A stretch of 64,000 bases of DNA from Gerris lacustris. Lineage: Eukaryota; Arthropoda; Insecta; Hemiptera; Gerridae. The stretch's first letter is position 1. The number at the start of each line of letters is the position of its first letter. The stretch lies in the NCBI GenBank assembly GCA_951217055.1, contig OX578280.1, forward strand, positions 3,968,001 to 4,032,000, read 5' to 3'. Position numbers and translations under genes: made by a program. The notes below the pieces were generated by a model. It saw only the letters and a list, made by a program, of their open reading frames with translations. It did not search any database and was not told the DNA's origin. Shown one piece after another: positions 21,089-31,665 of the stretch.

Positions 21089-21725
21089 GAGTCATTGCAA
21101 CTGACAAGTCAGGTTGGCATACCTGAATTATCGGTTGGGGCGAAACAAACAGTGCAGTTTGGAAGGGTGACTACATCCCTTGTGGTAGGGATAGGAACCT
21201 GGGAGGGGTCTCATTGTGTCCGCACGTTTTTCGAAAACGGCCGTTCTTGAGTGCCTCGTCTCTCTGAGGAGTGACCTGGGGTGGCCCGCGAGATCACCGG
21301 ATTTGAGCATTTGCGATTTTTTCCTGTGGGCTCCCTCAAGGGGAACAGGCTTTCAAACATCGTCCTCACACTTTGGAAGAACTGAAGACCCGAATTAGAG
21401 AGGAAATCGCCGCGATTCCCATCGATATATGCCAGAAGGCGGCTGAAAGCTTTAGGAATCGCCTCCATCAGTGCATCACTGCTGGAGGCCATCATCTTGC
21501 TGATGTGATATTTAAAACTTGAGTAAACAAATGGGGTGTACTACTGAACCAAATAAAACAAACTGCATTTTTCTAAGTCGCGCCGTTTTTTTTTTTTTTT
21601 TTTTTTTAATAGCCCTTCAAAACTGCACTGATCGTTTCAAACCCCCGTTATAACACCTGTTTATAAAAGCATAACTATTTATGTCCAGGTTTGCCAACCT
21701 GACTTGTCAGTTGCAAAATGACTCT
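21089..21725 (+). mobile_element. Tc1/mariner-like element, internally deleted
   Basis: The left terminus GAGTCATTGCAACTGACAAG and the right terminus CTTGTCAGTTGCAAAATGAC are inverse (followed by TC), and the pairing extends through TCAGGTTGGCA / TGCCAACCTGA. The interior keeps only the C-terminal part of a transposase. An isolated remnant of the same terminus is visible near 22046-22065. Confidence 0.65.
21228..21522 (+). pseudogene. Tc1/mariner-type transposase C-terminus, frameshifted
   Basis: One frame gives W-P-A-R-S-P-D-L-S-I-C-D-F-F-L-W, the D-(L)-x-x-x-D-F-F-L-W catalytic region of DDE transposases of the IS630-Tc1-mariner superfamily. After a frameshift near 21345 a second frame gives RPHTLEELKTRIREEIAAIP, QKAAESFRNRLHQCI and GGHHLADVIFKT before TGA. 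The N-terminal helix-turn-helix and the first catalytic Asp are absent, so it is not functional. Confidence 0.65.
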
Positions 21726-22348
21726 CATCCTAAACAACTCCTGTGAAAATGACCCCTGTAACGGCTTCAAAACCAAGGGATTCATAAAAATATCTGATGC
21801 AATCTCCTTATTAGTTATCTAGATTTAATAGTTTTCATCATTTATTGGACCCTTTTAAAGGAATAAACACGAACTGTCTCTCCACATAAATTAAAATGTC
21901 TTTATATCAAAAAACAGCTTTCTGCCTTCAAAAAGCTATCCATCAGTGCCTGTTGCAGAAGAATAAGGAGTTACATTAATAAATAAATTTAGTTAGATGT
22001 GAGTCTACTTCCTGTCGGAGATCAATGTAAGACTTATAAAGAGAGTCATTTGCAACTGACGAGTCTGATGTCGATTCCGACATGTAGCTCACCTCTCACT
22101 AAATCTTTTTATTAATGTTTCTTTTTCTTCCAACAATAGGCACTGGTGATAGCCTCTAGAAGGGTGAAAGCTGCTAAAAAGTAATGATTAAAGTTATTAC
22201 TTTAAGAAGACCTTTATAGACACTTCCATATCTAACTTTTTGTTAAATTTAGGACTTTATTAGAAGAATCATTAATACCTGGTGAAGTTTTGACTTTGGC
22301 CTAAGAAGTTTTTTAAGGCTCTTGAATACATTAATTCCCTAATTACTC
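21726..22348. other. intron, no gene seen
   Basis: No gene was recognised. A remnant of a transposon terminus (GAGTCATTTGCAACTGAC) lies near 22046. Confidence 0.4.
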
Positions 22349-22806
22349 AGTTAGGAGATAGTATGAAAAAAAAAGTGTCTGTCTAACATCAATCTAGAAT
22401 TTTGTGTACAATTAAATCTTTTTGTGCCTTTTAAGAATACGTGGTCGGCTAAGTTCGTCTGCGGGACATAGCTTGGTAATAGGCATTTGAAAAAAACTAA
22501 CCGGTGGAGAGCTGCCATGTGACCTCTTTGATTTGGAGTAATATTTGAATAACTAACCTAAAGTTACAAATATATCATCAACTTGATTTTTGGTCCACTA
22601 ATTAATTTTGTACTCAGGATCATGAAAATTACATTGTCCACCAAAAAGAGCGGGATATGGCCGCTCTCCAACAGTTTGTATTTTTCAAATGCCTATTGCC
22701 AAGCTATGTTCCGCAGACAAACTTAGCCGACCACATATTCTTAAAAAGCGCTAAAAGATTAACTTGATGTTAGTCAGACACTTTTTTACACTCTATCTTC
22801 TGGACT
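22349..22806. mobile_element. AGTCCAGGAGATA foldback element (copy c)
   Basis: A shorter family member. The left arm carries AACATCAATCTAGAATTTTG and GACATAGCTTGGTAATAGGC. The right arm carries the inverse, ending GACACTTTTTTACACTCTAT and TGGACT. Part of the central spacer and of one arm is missing compared with 11099-11675. Confidence 0.7.
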
Positions 22807-23394
22807 ATCTATTATAATTCTTACTTTCTACTCTTTGAGTTTTATCCATCATGCAATGTATTATTATCTATATAAAAAAAAAAAAAATTAAATATTTGAT
22901 ACAAAAATGTTTTATAAATGCTCATTTTTATATTGGCTAAATTCCTAAACACCGAGTCTGAAACCTTGTAAAATATTAAAAAGTAAAAAAAAAATGAATA
23001 AACATGCTAACATTTTTTAATTTATTGTGTTATATTATGTAAAGTGTTCGTTTTGTTAAACTTTAACAGCTTCAGATCCAGGCATAAAATATATACTTAC
23101 TATTAACTACTTTTCTCTACTATTCAATTCTTAAATTTCTCCAACATTTGTCCCCTCTTAATATTCTATTTAAAGTTTGTTTTACTTTATAAAATATCAT
23201 TTCACCGATGGACAATCAATAAGAAGGGGTTTAACTCAGTTTTCGTTAAATATTTTTAAGCTGTTTATACTTGATAATTGTATAAGTAAAGTATTTTTAT
23301 TGAGTTAGCAGTATAGTGTTATTTGTTTATGCCTTGAAGTTGCATAAGCTCTTATTGGAAACGATGCAGTTTTATTGTCTGAAGTGCTTATTTG
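22807..23394. other. intron, no gene seen
   Basis: AT-rich intron without recognised features. Confidence 0.4.
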
Positions 23395-23783
23395 AGGCGT
23401 TCAAAACTAGAATGGGCCATCCCTCTAGAGCAGTGGTTCTTAACCTTTTGGTAACCACGGCCCCCTTGAAATCTCCAAATATAATATACCTAGTATCTAA
23501 CTACCTATCGAGGCCCCCTGGGGGGTCGCGGCCCCCCGGTTAAGAACCACTGCTCTAGAGTCCTGACCTTAGATACCTTTGCGGGCCAAGACACATATGG
23601 CCCGTTCTGGTTGTAGATTTACAACTCTTTAAGCAGCTGGAACCAAGCCAATACATGCTGCTATCTGTTGAGAAACAAGATAACTTAATATAGACCACTA
23701 TGGCACTCGAATGTAAGCTAAAACCAAGTGTAAGCACAACTCAACCTATTTTGTGGCTCGGCCCGTTCTGGTTTTGAACGCCT
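23395..23783. mobile_element. AGGCGTTCAAAAC TIR element containing a hAT MITE
   Basis: AGGCGTTCAAAACTAGAATG at the left and CGTTCTGGTTTTGAACGCCT at the right are inverse with few mismatches. The interior is split by the hAT insertion at 23431-23552. No coding region and no clear target duplication. Confidence 0.6.
23431..23552. mobile_element. hAT MITE with 8-bp target duplication
   Basis: It starts CAGTGGTTCTTAACC and ends GGTTAAGAACCACTG, a perfect 15-bp inverted repeat. The identical 8-mer CTCTAGAG flanks it at 23423-23430 and 23553-23560. Both the 8-bp duplication and the CAGTGGTTCTxAA terminus are characteristic of hAT elements. At 122 bp it is a minimal non-autonomous copy. Confidence 0.9.
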
Positions 23784-24054
23784 CATTTGATTTTAGTGTG
23801 CTTTTTCAAATAGGTTTTTTCACTAACTAAATTGGCTAAACGTAGTGCTTATCGATTTAATCTTAATTCTGAAATTTTTTTCTTCGTAGACATGCTCTAT
23901 TGTAGTTTTATTTACTAACATTTTTTTTTATTTATTTAAAAAAAAAAACTATATTTATATATATTCTTTCCTTACTAATGATTTGCTTGGTTTTATTATT
24001 GTTTTGTTTTGGTTTTTGTTTGGTTTTGTGCTAACCCTCTGTATTGTGGGATAG

Positions 24055-24124
24055 ACGGATGAAGAGTTGGACCCCGAGGAAGTGGAACTTGACGAACCGT
24101 ACACATTTGAAACTCGAAGCAAAT
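24055..24124 (+). CDS. alpha-Cat: alpha-catenin alternative linker exon A
   Basis: It encodes TDEELDPEEVELDEPYTFET RSK plus the first base of the next codon (70 nt; phase 0 in, 1 out). The acceptor is GTGGGATAG|ACG, with a poor pyrimidine tract, and the donor AAAT|GTAAGC. The peptide occupies the acidic linker between the M and actin-binding domains, ends in the family-typical R-S-K/R, and has no Ser or Thr in its acidic core (EELDPEEVELDE). The same phases as exon B, and a TAA formed if A is joined to B, show that the two are alternatives. Expression is inferred, not shown. Confidence 0.85.
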
Positions 24125-24184
24125 GTAAGCTTTACAAATTCTCTATTAAGCAGTTTTGTTTTGTTTTGTCGTTTTGTTTTGTAG

Positions 24185-24263
24185 AACTCGGATGATTTAG
24201 ACACAGACACTGAATTTGAACCTGGTGAAGACGGACAGACGATAGATACCAACAGGAGTAGAT
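24185..24263 (+). CDS. alpha-Cat: alpha-catenin alternative linker exon B
   Basis: It encodes NSDDLDTDTEFEPGEDGQTI DTNRSR plus one base (79 nt; phase 0 in, 1 out). The acceptor follows a TTTTG-rich tract ending GTAG; the donor is AGAT|GTAAGA. The S-x-D-L-D-T-D-T-E-F-E-P series matches the Drosophila alpha-Cat linker as I know it, so this is probably the ancestral version. The Thr residues in acidic context are candidate CK2-type sites by analogy with vertebrate alphaE-catenin. Only 60 nt separate it from exon A. Confidence 0.92.
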
Positions 24264-24616
24264 GTAAGATTTTCATACAGTTTTATATTTTTTATACAAA
24301 TTTTTTTCATCTTATATATTTATTGATCAAAAAATGAGAGGTTATTGATTTATATATTCTGTAAGTGATTCAGAAAATATTTTTCACTGTTTTTCTTTAA
24401 CCACAAGAGCTTCATGCTTTCAAAATTTGATTCTCTTAGTGTTAACTGACAGCTTCGGTATGAAATTTGTTGTTCTTTTCTCACTCTTCTGATTCTGCCT
24501 ACATATTTGTAGGAAAAAAATTTTCGGCCTACATATTTGAAACTATTTGAGGAAAAATTGGAAAACGCGCAATTTTTCTTGTTAGACATATAAATTTACT
24601 TCTTTAATTTTTTCAG

Positions 24617-24670
24617 ATGATGATATTTTAAAACAATTCGACAGTTTGAGACCACCGCAGCAAGGTCAAG
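24617..24670 (+). CDS. alpha-Cat: alpha-catenin optional 54-nt cassette exon
   Basis: Between a strong acceptor (CTTTAATTTTTTCAG) and a donor (CAAG|GTATAC) lies a 54-nt open segment, phase 1 in and phase 1 out. It can be included after exon A or B without changing the frame. It would add YDDILKQFDSLRPPQQGQ to the linker and change the codon at the following junction from TCG (Ser) to GCG (Ala). I recall no counterpart in the Drosophila protein. Support is splice signals, phase and absence of stops only; a chance pseudo-exon is possible. Confidence 0.55.
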
Positions 24671-25240
24671 GTATACAAATGCATTTCGTCCAATTTGATT
24701 GGCTAATGTTCGGTCCATATAGTTTTGCAATTCTTTTTTTTTTTTTTTAAAGTTCCTTATGTATTTGACTGTAGCAATAGATTTAACTTGAACTTGTTAA
24801 AAGTAAGTTCTCGTCTTAAGAACTGTTTGTCTGAAGTGATTTGATAGAATCCTAAAACTAAATCTATTGTTGAGTGTATGTCATTTGTTACTTAGTGTCT
24901 CCGTTCTGTTTGACTGAATGTTGTATTCTTTGTCTTAAATGTTTTCATTTTGACCAATATGTTGCATTTGTAGGTCTAATCATTTGTAGTCTCTATACCT
25001 TGGTCCTCTACTATTATGTTTTGTAGGTCCATTGACGGTTCCTCGAAGGCTTTTAGAATTATTCTATTCCAAAAGTAATCATGGACTTTAAGATTCTCTT
25101 AGAACTACTGTGTCCATAACAACTTGAATAAGTGCTTTCTTTTTTTGAAGAAGTGATTTGTGGAAGAGCTTACCTGTTTGGTTTTATACAATTTTTTTTG
25201 GGGGGGGGGGGAGGTGGAATGCATTTACGCACTAACCTGT
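24671..25240. other. intron, no gene seen
   Basis: No gene was recognised. A G run occurs near 25199-25212. Confidence 0.4.
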
Positions 25241-25880
25241 ACACGTGGACTGTGTTGAGAGTGTCGGACTCCCCATCTAATGGAACCACCGACTAAACCA
25301 CCCCCCTTGTCTTTTAGAGCCATAGCCCGGGACCGTTTCGCACATTACTTCAGGCTAGGCTCTATATCTTGCACCCCTATGGGCTCACTTCTCTTTTTTT
25401 AACTGATTAACTCTGTTGGTCCAGATCAGTCTTCTTAGTCCTAAGGACTTTTTTTACATAGCTCGCCACATGGTCCCAGGAGCTTACACTCTCCAGCATT
25501 TTTTCTACCACTGTATCTGGGGTAAAATCTCCAATTTCTGCGGTTAGAGCCATTCTATGCTGTGTCCATCTGTCGCAGGCAAAGAAGGTGTGTTCCGCAT
25601 TATCGAACATCTCCGAGTAGTATAGACAGCTGGCCAGAGGTACCTTCCCCATCTTTTCAAGGTACGATCTAAAGTATCCATGTCCGCTAAGGAACTGGAA
25701 TAGTCGACCTCGCCATGGCTCCGGTCTACCCAATGGTTCAGGTTCCTTATTAGCTTTGCTGTCCAGCACCCTCTTGTCTCTGCTTCCCACGTCTGTTGCC
25801 ACCGCTCCATGGTAAGGGCCCTTGTTTCCCGAGACGCAGCTTCTTTGCCTATCTCAGTTTTCCTCCGGAACATCGCTTTT
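25241..25880 (-). pseudogene. R1-clade-like non-LTR retrotransposon 3' end
   Basis: The minus-strand frames carry RALTMERWQQTWEAETRGCW, TAKLIRNLNHWVDRSHGEVD and, after a frameshift, FLSGHGYFRSYLEKMGK with C-x(25)-C at D-N-A-E-H-T-F-F-A-C-D-R-W. This is the region after the reverse transcriptase of R1-type elements, where a stretch ending (D/E)-x-A-E-H-x-F-x-C-x-R-(F/W) follows G-H-G-x-F-x-x-Y-L. Coding ends at a stop near 25407, followed by GC-richer 3' sequence. There is no reverse transcriptase domain; the copy is 5'-truncated and frameshifted. Confidence 0.7.
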
Positions 25881-26128
25881 CGTTCTTTAGCCAGTTAGAT
25901 GGTTTCTTTACAATAGAGGTGTCATATGTTGTCTTAGTGTGAAAGGTGTACCCTAAAGCTGTTTCTAATTTAGGATAATCTACTGAAAAAACTTAAAATT
26001 AAGTTTAAAAAACTTAAATTTTTTGGTTCTAGGCCTTCTATCCACTATGTTTTGATCCTTTTTAGATAATTGATTTAGTTTCTTCCTCGGTGATTGCTTT
26101 AAACTAACTGTTCCATCCTTAATAAACA

Positions 26129-26323
26129 GCTTGGTTTTCTGGTGAAATCCGCATCATAAAGGGGTTGAAATCTGATGTTTTGCTTCTACTACTGGAAGCA
26201 TCTTCAGAGATGTGGTGCATTGTGATGTTTAATTGAAGCAACATCAGAACAACAAGACATGCTTTAAGTAAACATCACGATGCACCACACCCCTGCTTCC
26301 ATTAGTGGAAGCAAAACCAAGCT
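26129..26323. repeat. palindromic Penelope-like terminus
   Basis: GCTTGGTTTTCTGGTGAAAT at the left is matched by AAACCAAGCT at the right. The inner arms both contain the GATGCACCACA/TGTGGTGCATTGTGATG text. The left arm on the minus strand carries CTGAAGAT followed by a GCTTC/GAAGC stem (26178-26207). The same terminal text occurs at 38755 beside Penelope-type coding and as a palindrome at 49208-49429. Confidence 0.55.
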
Positions 26324-26348
26324 GTTTCTTACGAGTCTACCTGCACCA

Positions 26349-26980
26349 ACATACGCACTAGTAGTAGTAGTAAAGGGGGCGGGGAGGCCAAGCCTGGCAA
26401 CTAGACCGCACTCGGGCCCTTTTTGCCAACCCCTGGTTTTTCACGCCTATCGAACCACCTCAGTCTTACCCTCAAGTCTCCTAGTTTGGGTAATAAAGGA
26501 GAGGATATCCTGCCACTTAAGATGAAAAGTTCCTCCTCTCCGATAATCCCTGATCCTAAGGTGTGAAAGCGTAGTCTCCCATGTCCTTCGCAAGCTCCCA
26601 CCAGGTGGTAGGCTGTTTCCTCTTCTTCGCCACACACTGGATATGTGGGATCCTCTTCAATCTTTAATAGTGCCAGATGTCTATTTAGTTGACAATGACC
26701 TGTTAAGACCCCCACCATTTTTCTTAGGTTGGGTCTACTCAGTCCCATGAGCCATCTGGTTTTCCCTTTATCTAGCTTAGGCAGCATCATCTTGGTCTGC
26801 CTGCATCCTTAAGTTCTTGTTCACGCTTTCCCTGCTATTTTTGGTGATGGCCCTGATGGCCGATTTGGTTTGCCCTCTGGACCAGTCAATAGCGGGCTCC
26901 GGTAAGCAGAATGGCATGGAGGCACCCCTTTTTGCTATTTCATCTGCTTTTTCATTTCCTGGAACCATACATACGCACTA
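26349..26980 (-). mobile_element. 5'-truncated RNase H-bearing non-LTR retrotransposon (copy 1)
   Basis: Identical 12-mers ACATACGCACTA at 26349-26360 and 26969-26980 are target duplications. On the minus strand the insert starts inside an RNase H domain (V-P-G-N-E-K-A-D-E-I-A-K-R) and continues with LTGHCQLNRHLALLKIEEDP, C-x-x-C, and E-T-A-Y-H-L-V-G-A-C-E. It ends in a (TAC)n tail. This is the layout of I/LOA-type LINEs that carry RNase H after the reverse transcriptase. Frames are interrupted, so it is dead. The same family recurs at 34255-34975. Confidence 0.85.
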
Positions 26981-28414
26981 TGTTCCATCCTTGTTGTTGA
27001 ATAGTAGTGATTACTGTTTGTTACTGTGATATTTTTGTTAAAAATCGTTTTGATTCTGCTGCATTCCAGTGTTTTGTAATTTTTCTGTTGACAAAATGTG
27101 CAGTATTGTGATGGGTTTATATTTGAAACAGTGTGTTCTGTTTAAATTTAAATAATGTGATAATGAACTTACGTTTCTCTGGAGGAGTAAAAGAGAGGCA
27201 GAAAAAATTAATAAATAAATTAATATAAAATTAATATAATATAAAATATAAATAATATTAATATAATATAATATAAAATTAATAAATTAAAGGGACAATT
27301 AAAGGGGACAAAACATCAACCTGCTTAACGTTGTACAAGAAATTAATTCAATTTTCTCCCTCATGGAAAAATATTGAATCGTGGATGTTTTTGGGCATTA
27401 AATCCAGTGTAGCCAACCTTTATACCTCCCCCTCTAAAGACAGTTGCCTTGTTGCGAAAGGCATTAGTTTTCTGGAATTGAAGTAATTCAGTTTTTGTCC
27501 ACCAAGAGTTCTGATATCATTTTATATTTACTTTAGTGCTCTTATTGGCGAAATATAGTACTAAAAAAGTGAAAACTTAGCTACCTTCTGTCAGCTCCTA
27601 ACTTTCTGCTACTATACTTAAAAACTACCAGAGTGCACATTTTTCATGTATTTTTTTTTTAATTAAGATGAAAAATTTTGTCTGACTCCCAGCGCAAAAA
27701 CATAACTGTTGAAATTGAAATAATTTAGTGAACTATGAGCAGTGTTGTATGGAGTGAGTTGATCTTACCACTGCTTCCTATGTTGTAGGGCTTGGTTGAG
27801 TCTTATAAAATGTTATTGTTTTTGTTGTTATTTTATTTAATGGTATAAGAAACGCCTAGTATTTAAAACGGACAAATGACTGTTTTTTTTATCAGTTATC
27901 AATTTTTTCTTAAAGTGTTTTGTCATTGAATAATTAAAAAAGTGTAATAATGCAATAATGTTTCTAGTTTTTCTTCAAATGGGGACAACTCGATGAGGGT
28001 TTTACTTCAAAAGTAGACAAGCTGCATTCTAACTAAATCATTCCCATGTTGCTAGAATCTAGGGTGAAATTTTGCTTCAAAAGTGGGACAAATTGACGTT
28101 CAACATTGCAGAGTTTCGGTTCAAAAGTGGAGAACATGACTTTTTAACTGTATATTGCGGTTAAAATATCAAATGAATTCAAGTTTTTCAGGACATCTAA
28201 CTAGTTTTGAGTCTATTGAGAAAGAGCACAAAACATTTCACAGCTCGTTGCACCTTTTGAGCTACAGTTTTTCAACCATCCTGTAAAATTTTGAAAATTG
28301 TTTGTGTCTTTAAGCTCCTCATATTTATATGTTTTTGTGGAATTAAAGCATGGAGAGTATATCTCCAAAGCTGTGCTCAGACCCCCTATGTGAAGCTATG
28401 AAAAAGGCTCTGTA
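26981..28414. other. intron with a diverged copy of the 40200 repeat
   Basis: No gene was recognised. AT-only text at 27205-27290 is followed by CAAATGGGGACAACTC / CTTCAAAAGTGG / GAGCTACAGTTTTTC words (27868-28325), which parallel the interior and right end of the element at 40200-40898. Confidence 0.45.
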
Positions 28415-29630
28415 TAGGGATGGGCGGAACGGAACGTAACTATAAAAATAACTAGTTCCAGTGTTGCAACGGTTCCAATCGTTCCAAAATGTCATGGAAC
28501 TACATTATTTTTGGAACGACTTTGTAGTTTTCATTTTATTTTATTTTACTGTCTAGTTTTATTTAGTTACTAAATTTTTATTGATTGAAAAAAATAATAT
28601 CTTTTAAGGATTATCGAACAAAATAATACGAAACGTAACTGATTAAAGAGGAAACGGAAACGAGAAAACAGTAACAAAACAAAACAACTAACTTAAAGGG
28701 AATGTTAAAAACTCGTTTCTCTTGGAACGAAACCGATGGTTTTCGTTCAAAGTGCCAATACGTAACGTGTAACGTAACTGATTAAAGAGAAAACGGGAAC
28801 GAGAAAATGTAACGAAACTGTAACTTGGAGGGAACGTAAAAGATTCGTTTCTTGGAACGAAAACTAGTTTTCGTTCCAAGTTCCAGTTCCAGCCAAGCTA
28901 TAACGAAACGTTTATCCCTTCTATATAGTAGAGTAGAGTAATAGAGTGGGGATGAGAGCTCGAGTCTCCAGTTATAGCGAAGCGTTATCTTTTTCTCTTT
29001 CAGAGAGATATAGGTAAAAAATCTTTGCCGCTTTTTTTCTTTTAGATCCATAGTCAACTTTCCTCTTGTCCCTTTCACCCTTCGCCACTCGTTTCGTTGT
29101 TTTTAGTTTTGTTTTCCGCTTTAGTAAATAGTTAGTAAATAATACGATAAACAGGTGAATTTTTTTGTTTAGTTTTAGGATCTCATTATGAAAAGAACAT
29201 ATTCTAGTTTTTAAAAATATAATTTATACTGGTATAAAATATACTTTTTAAGTGGTTACCATAATGTTGTATCATAAGCATTTTTATTATACTTTTTACC
29301 TGGTTGTAATTAAAATATCAAATATCAATATAAACAAATTTAAGATAAAAAGATAAATAAAGGGATCTTAATATTATTATAAATGTTTGTATTTTATTTC
29401 AACTTTTCATCGTCAGCGACAGTGAAGAGTGGAACTATTTAATCAAGAAACAGAACTTATTATGGAACGAACCTGGACTAGACTCAGGAACACGTGAAGT
29501 ATACGAGAAACTGTTTCTTAGGAACATAAACTGAAACGTTCCAAAAATAACTAGTTGCTGGAACTAGTTATTGGTTTGGAACGAAACGTTGTAACTCGTT
29601 CCACTCATGGAACCGTTCCTCCCATCCCTA
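28415..29630. mobile_element. hAT-type element with 8-bp target duplication
   Basis: The termini TAGGGATGGGCGGAACGG and CCGTTCCTCCCATCCCTA are inverse. The 8-mer GCTCTGTA flanks the element at 28407-28414 and 29631-29638. It is 1216 bp with no transposase frame. The interior is built of GGAACG/CGTTCC words and a direct duplication of about 130 bases (GTAACTGATTAAAGAG at about 28634 and 28767). Confidence 0.85.
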
Positions 29631-29638
29631 GCTCTGTA

Positions 29639-30030
29639 TAATAGAATACTGGTAATATGAAGCAACAGTTGACAGAAATACATTATTTGTCTTATTATCA
29701 TCTTTATCAGGGAGAAGTTTCCTTCTCTATTCATGCAACTGTTCCCAGAAATATTTATCTTGTAAAACATAGTTTTAAGTATTACATTTAATTATGACTT
29801 AATTAAGTTCAATGTCTTACTTCATGGAAGCCAAAGTATTAATAAGTTCCTACACTTTTAATTTAATTAATTTTGGTTGAAAGATGCTTCTTTCAACCCC
29901 TTTAGTGACTCTATTGTTGAATATATTTATATTTAATATTGTTGTACTCAACCTTTTTTTTATTTAATTTTCTATGTATTCATTTTTAATTTTATGTGCT
30001 TATTAAAGTTTATTATTTTATTTTTTGTAG
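29639..30030. other. intron, no gene seen
   Basis: AT-rich intron ending in the acceptor TTATTTTTTGTAG. Confidence 0.45.
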
Positions 30031-30098
30031 CGAGTGCCCATACAGCTGAGCATGGTGTGGATGAATATCCTGACATTAGTGGAATAACCACTGCAAGA
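30031..30098 (+). CDS. alpha-Cat: alpha-catenin exon (linker to actin-binding domain)
   Basis: After two bases that complete the linker codon it encodes SAHTAEHGVDEYPDISGITT AR, ending on a codon boundary. The S-S-A-H-T series aligns with the CK1-phosphorylated R-T-S-V-Q-T stretch of vertebrate alphaE-catenin (family knowledge). The first codon is TCG after exon A or B, and GCG if the cassette exon is used. The donor is AGA|GTAAGT. Confidence 0.95.
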
Positions 30099-30150
30099 GT
30101 AAGTTGTTGGTTTTCTTTTTTAATACTTTTATTTTTATTAAAAATAAAAT

Positions 30151-30367
30151 AAAATTTTTAATTTAAATCAAATTATAATTATTATTAACTACGGGAAACA
30201 GACAGAGAAAAATAGACTCCAGCGCGGGGATTTGAACCACCGGCCTCTATATCCGGTGGTTCAAATCCCCGCGCTGGAGTCTATATTTCTCTGTCTGTTT
30301 CCCGTAGTTAATAATAATTATAATTTGATTTAAATTAAAATTTAATCGTTCCGTAGTATGAATACTA
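30151..30367. mobile_element. foldback element carrying tRNA-like units (copy 2)
   Basis: A compact near-perfect palindrome. Both arms show AGACTCCAGCGCGGGGATTT or its inverse, with the B-box-like GGTTCAAATCC in each, joined back to back at ATATCCGGT. It has lost the inner 300 bases present in copies 1 and 3. Confidence 0.75.
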
Positions 30368-30589
30368 TCAAAATCGTAAAATATGAATAAAATAAAAATG
30401 TAAACGTACGCATTGCTTAATGCTGTATGCCGGAAATATGTTTCAATATAATTCTTTTGGAAATATTGGCTCACACCTACAACATAATTTAAACCAAAAG
30501 TAATGGGGGGAGGGAATTATAATACTTGGTGAGAGAAAATTTAACAATAACAATTGAACATTTTTAAAATAATAGCTATAACATAATAA

Positions 30590-30691
<102 letters not shown>

Positions 30692-30840
30692 ACAATAAAT
30701 ATTCATAATGCTTGATAAGATTATTATTATAGCAATAATATTATAGAAATGACTTGATTTCTTGATTATATATCAACTTATAATTATTTATCTCTCTTAA
30801 AATAAAAAGATAGAAGTAAAAATAATAATAATACAAATTA

Positions 30841-31197
30841 CAGTTGAGTCTCTGTAGTCTGACACTTGGCCAGTCTGGCATTTCCAGTAACGGGTATTTC
30901 CAACACTGAGGCTGAGGCTCCCCCCCCCCCCTTCTCCTTTTGCCATGTGTAAGATAAGATAACTATAAGATGGGAAAACTGGGAAACTCAGGCGCACTTG
31001 GGTAAACAAAAACAAACCATGAGTGTTTTTTCGTTGTGTGTTTATTCTCATATCTCATGTTATATATGCTAGTTTTATTGAGTCCTGTTTCTGTTTTAAT
31101 AATTTAATAATTATTTCTTATCAAACACCCAGTAATCCAACAAATTTCTGTAATCCAGCATGGCCCTGTGTGTCGGATTAGTAGAGAGACTCAACTG
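30841..31197. mobile_element. pogo-type MITE, TA target
   Basis: CAGTTGAGTCTCTGTAGTCT and the inverse GGATTAGTAGAGAGACTCAA-CTG form the ends, with TA flanks at 30839-30840 and 31198-31199. Internal GACACTTGGCCAGTCTGGCA text resembles the subterminal repeats of the other pogo-type elements here. No coding region. Confidence 0.75.
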
Positions 31198-31665
31198 TAT
31201 TAGATTATTCATTATTTTGGCATATGGAGAGGGCTCGACAAACAAATTTAAGGAGTTATTTACAGTTTTCTGTCGGTAAGTTTCTCCACTATGATGTATC
31301 CAATCTTTGGCTGACCATAGATTTGTTTCCTGACCTGAGAATTAGCTTGGCTGTTAGGAAACAGATGAAATATACTTCATTGAGCCTGAGATTGCACCTG
31401 AAGCATTCCTCTTTCTAACCGTGTAACCTTATTTAGGTTAATCATTTAGATAAATAATATTAACAAGTTCCTACACTGAAATGTTAGCATAAATAGGCTT
31501 TTTTGCAAATATGAGGATTATACAACTGTGGCCTTATTGTTAACCTTGGTTTTCTCATAAACTTTTCAGGCTAATCTCTAAGGTAGTCGTGAACACGTTT
31601 AGTATTATTAACAAGTTTATAGCCCTCAGCTTCTAATTACAATTTGATTTTACTGTTTTTTTTAG
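31198..31665. other. intron, no gene seen
   Basis: Intron before the next alpha-catenin exon, ending TTTTTTTTAG. Confidence 0.45.
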
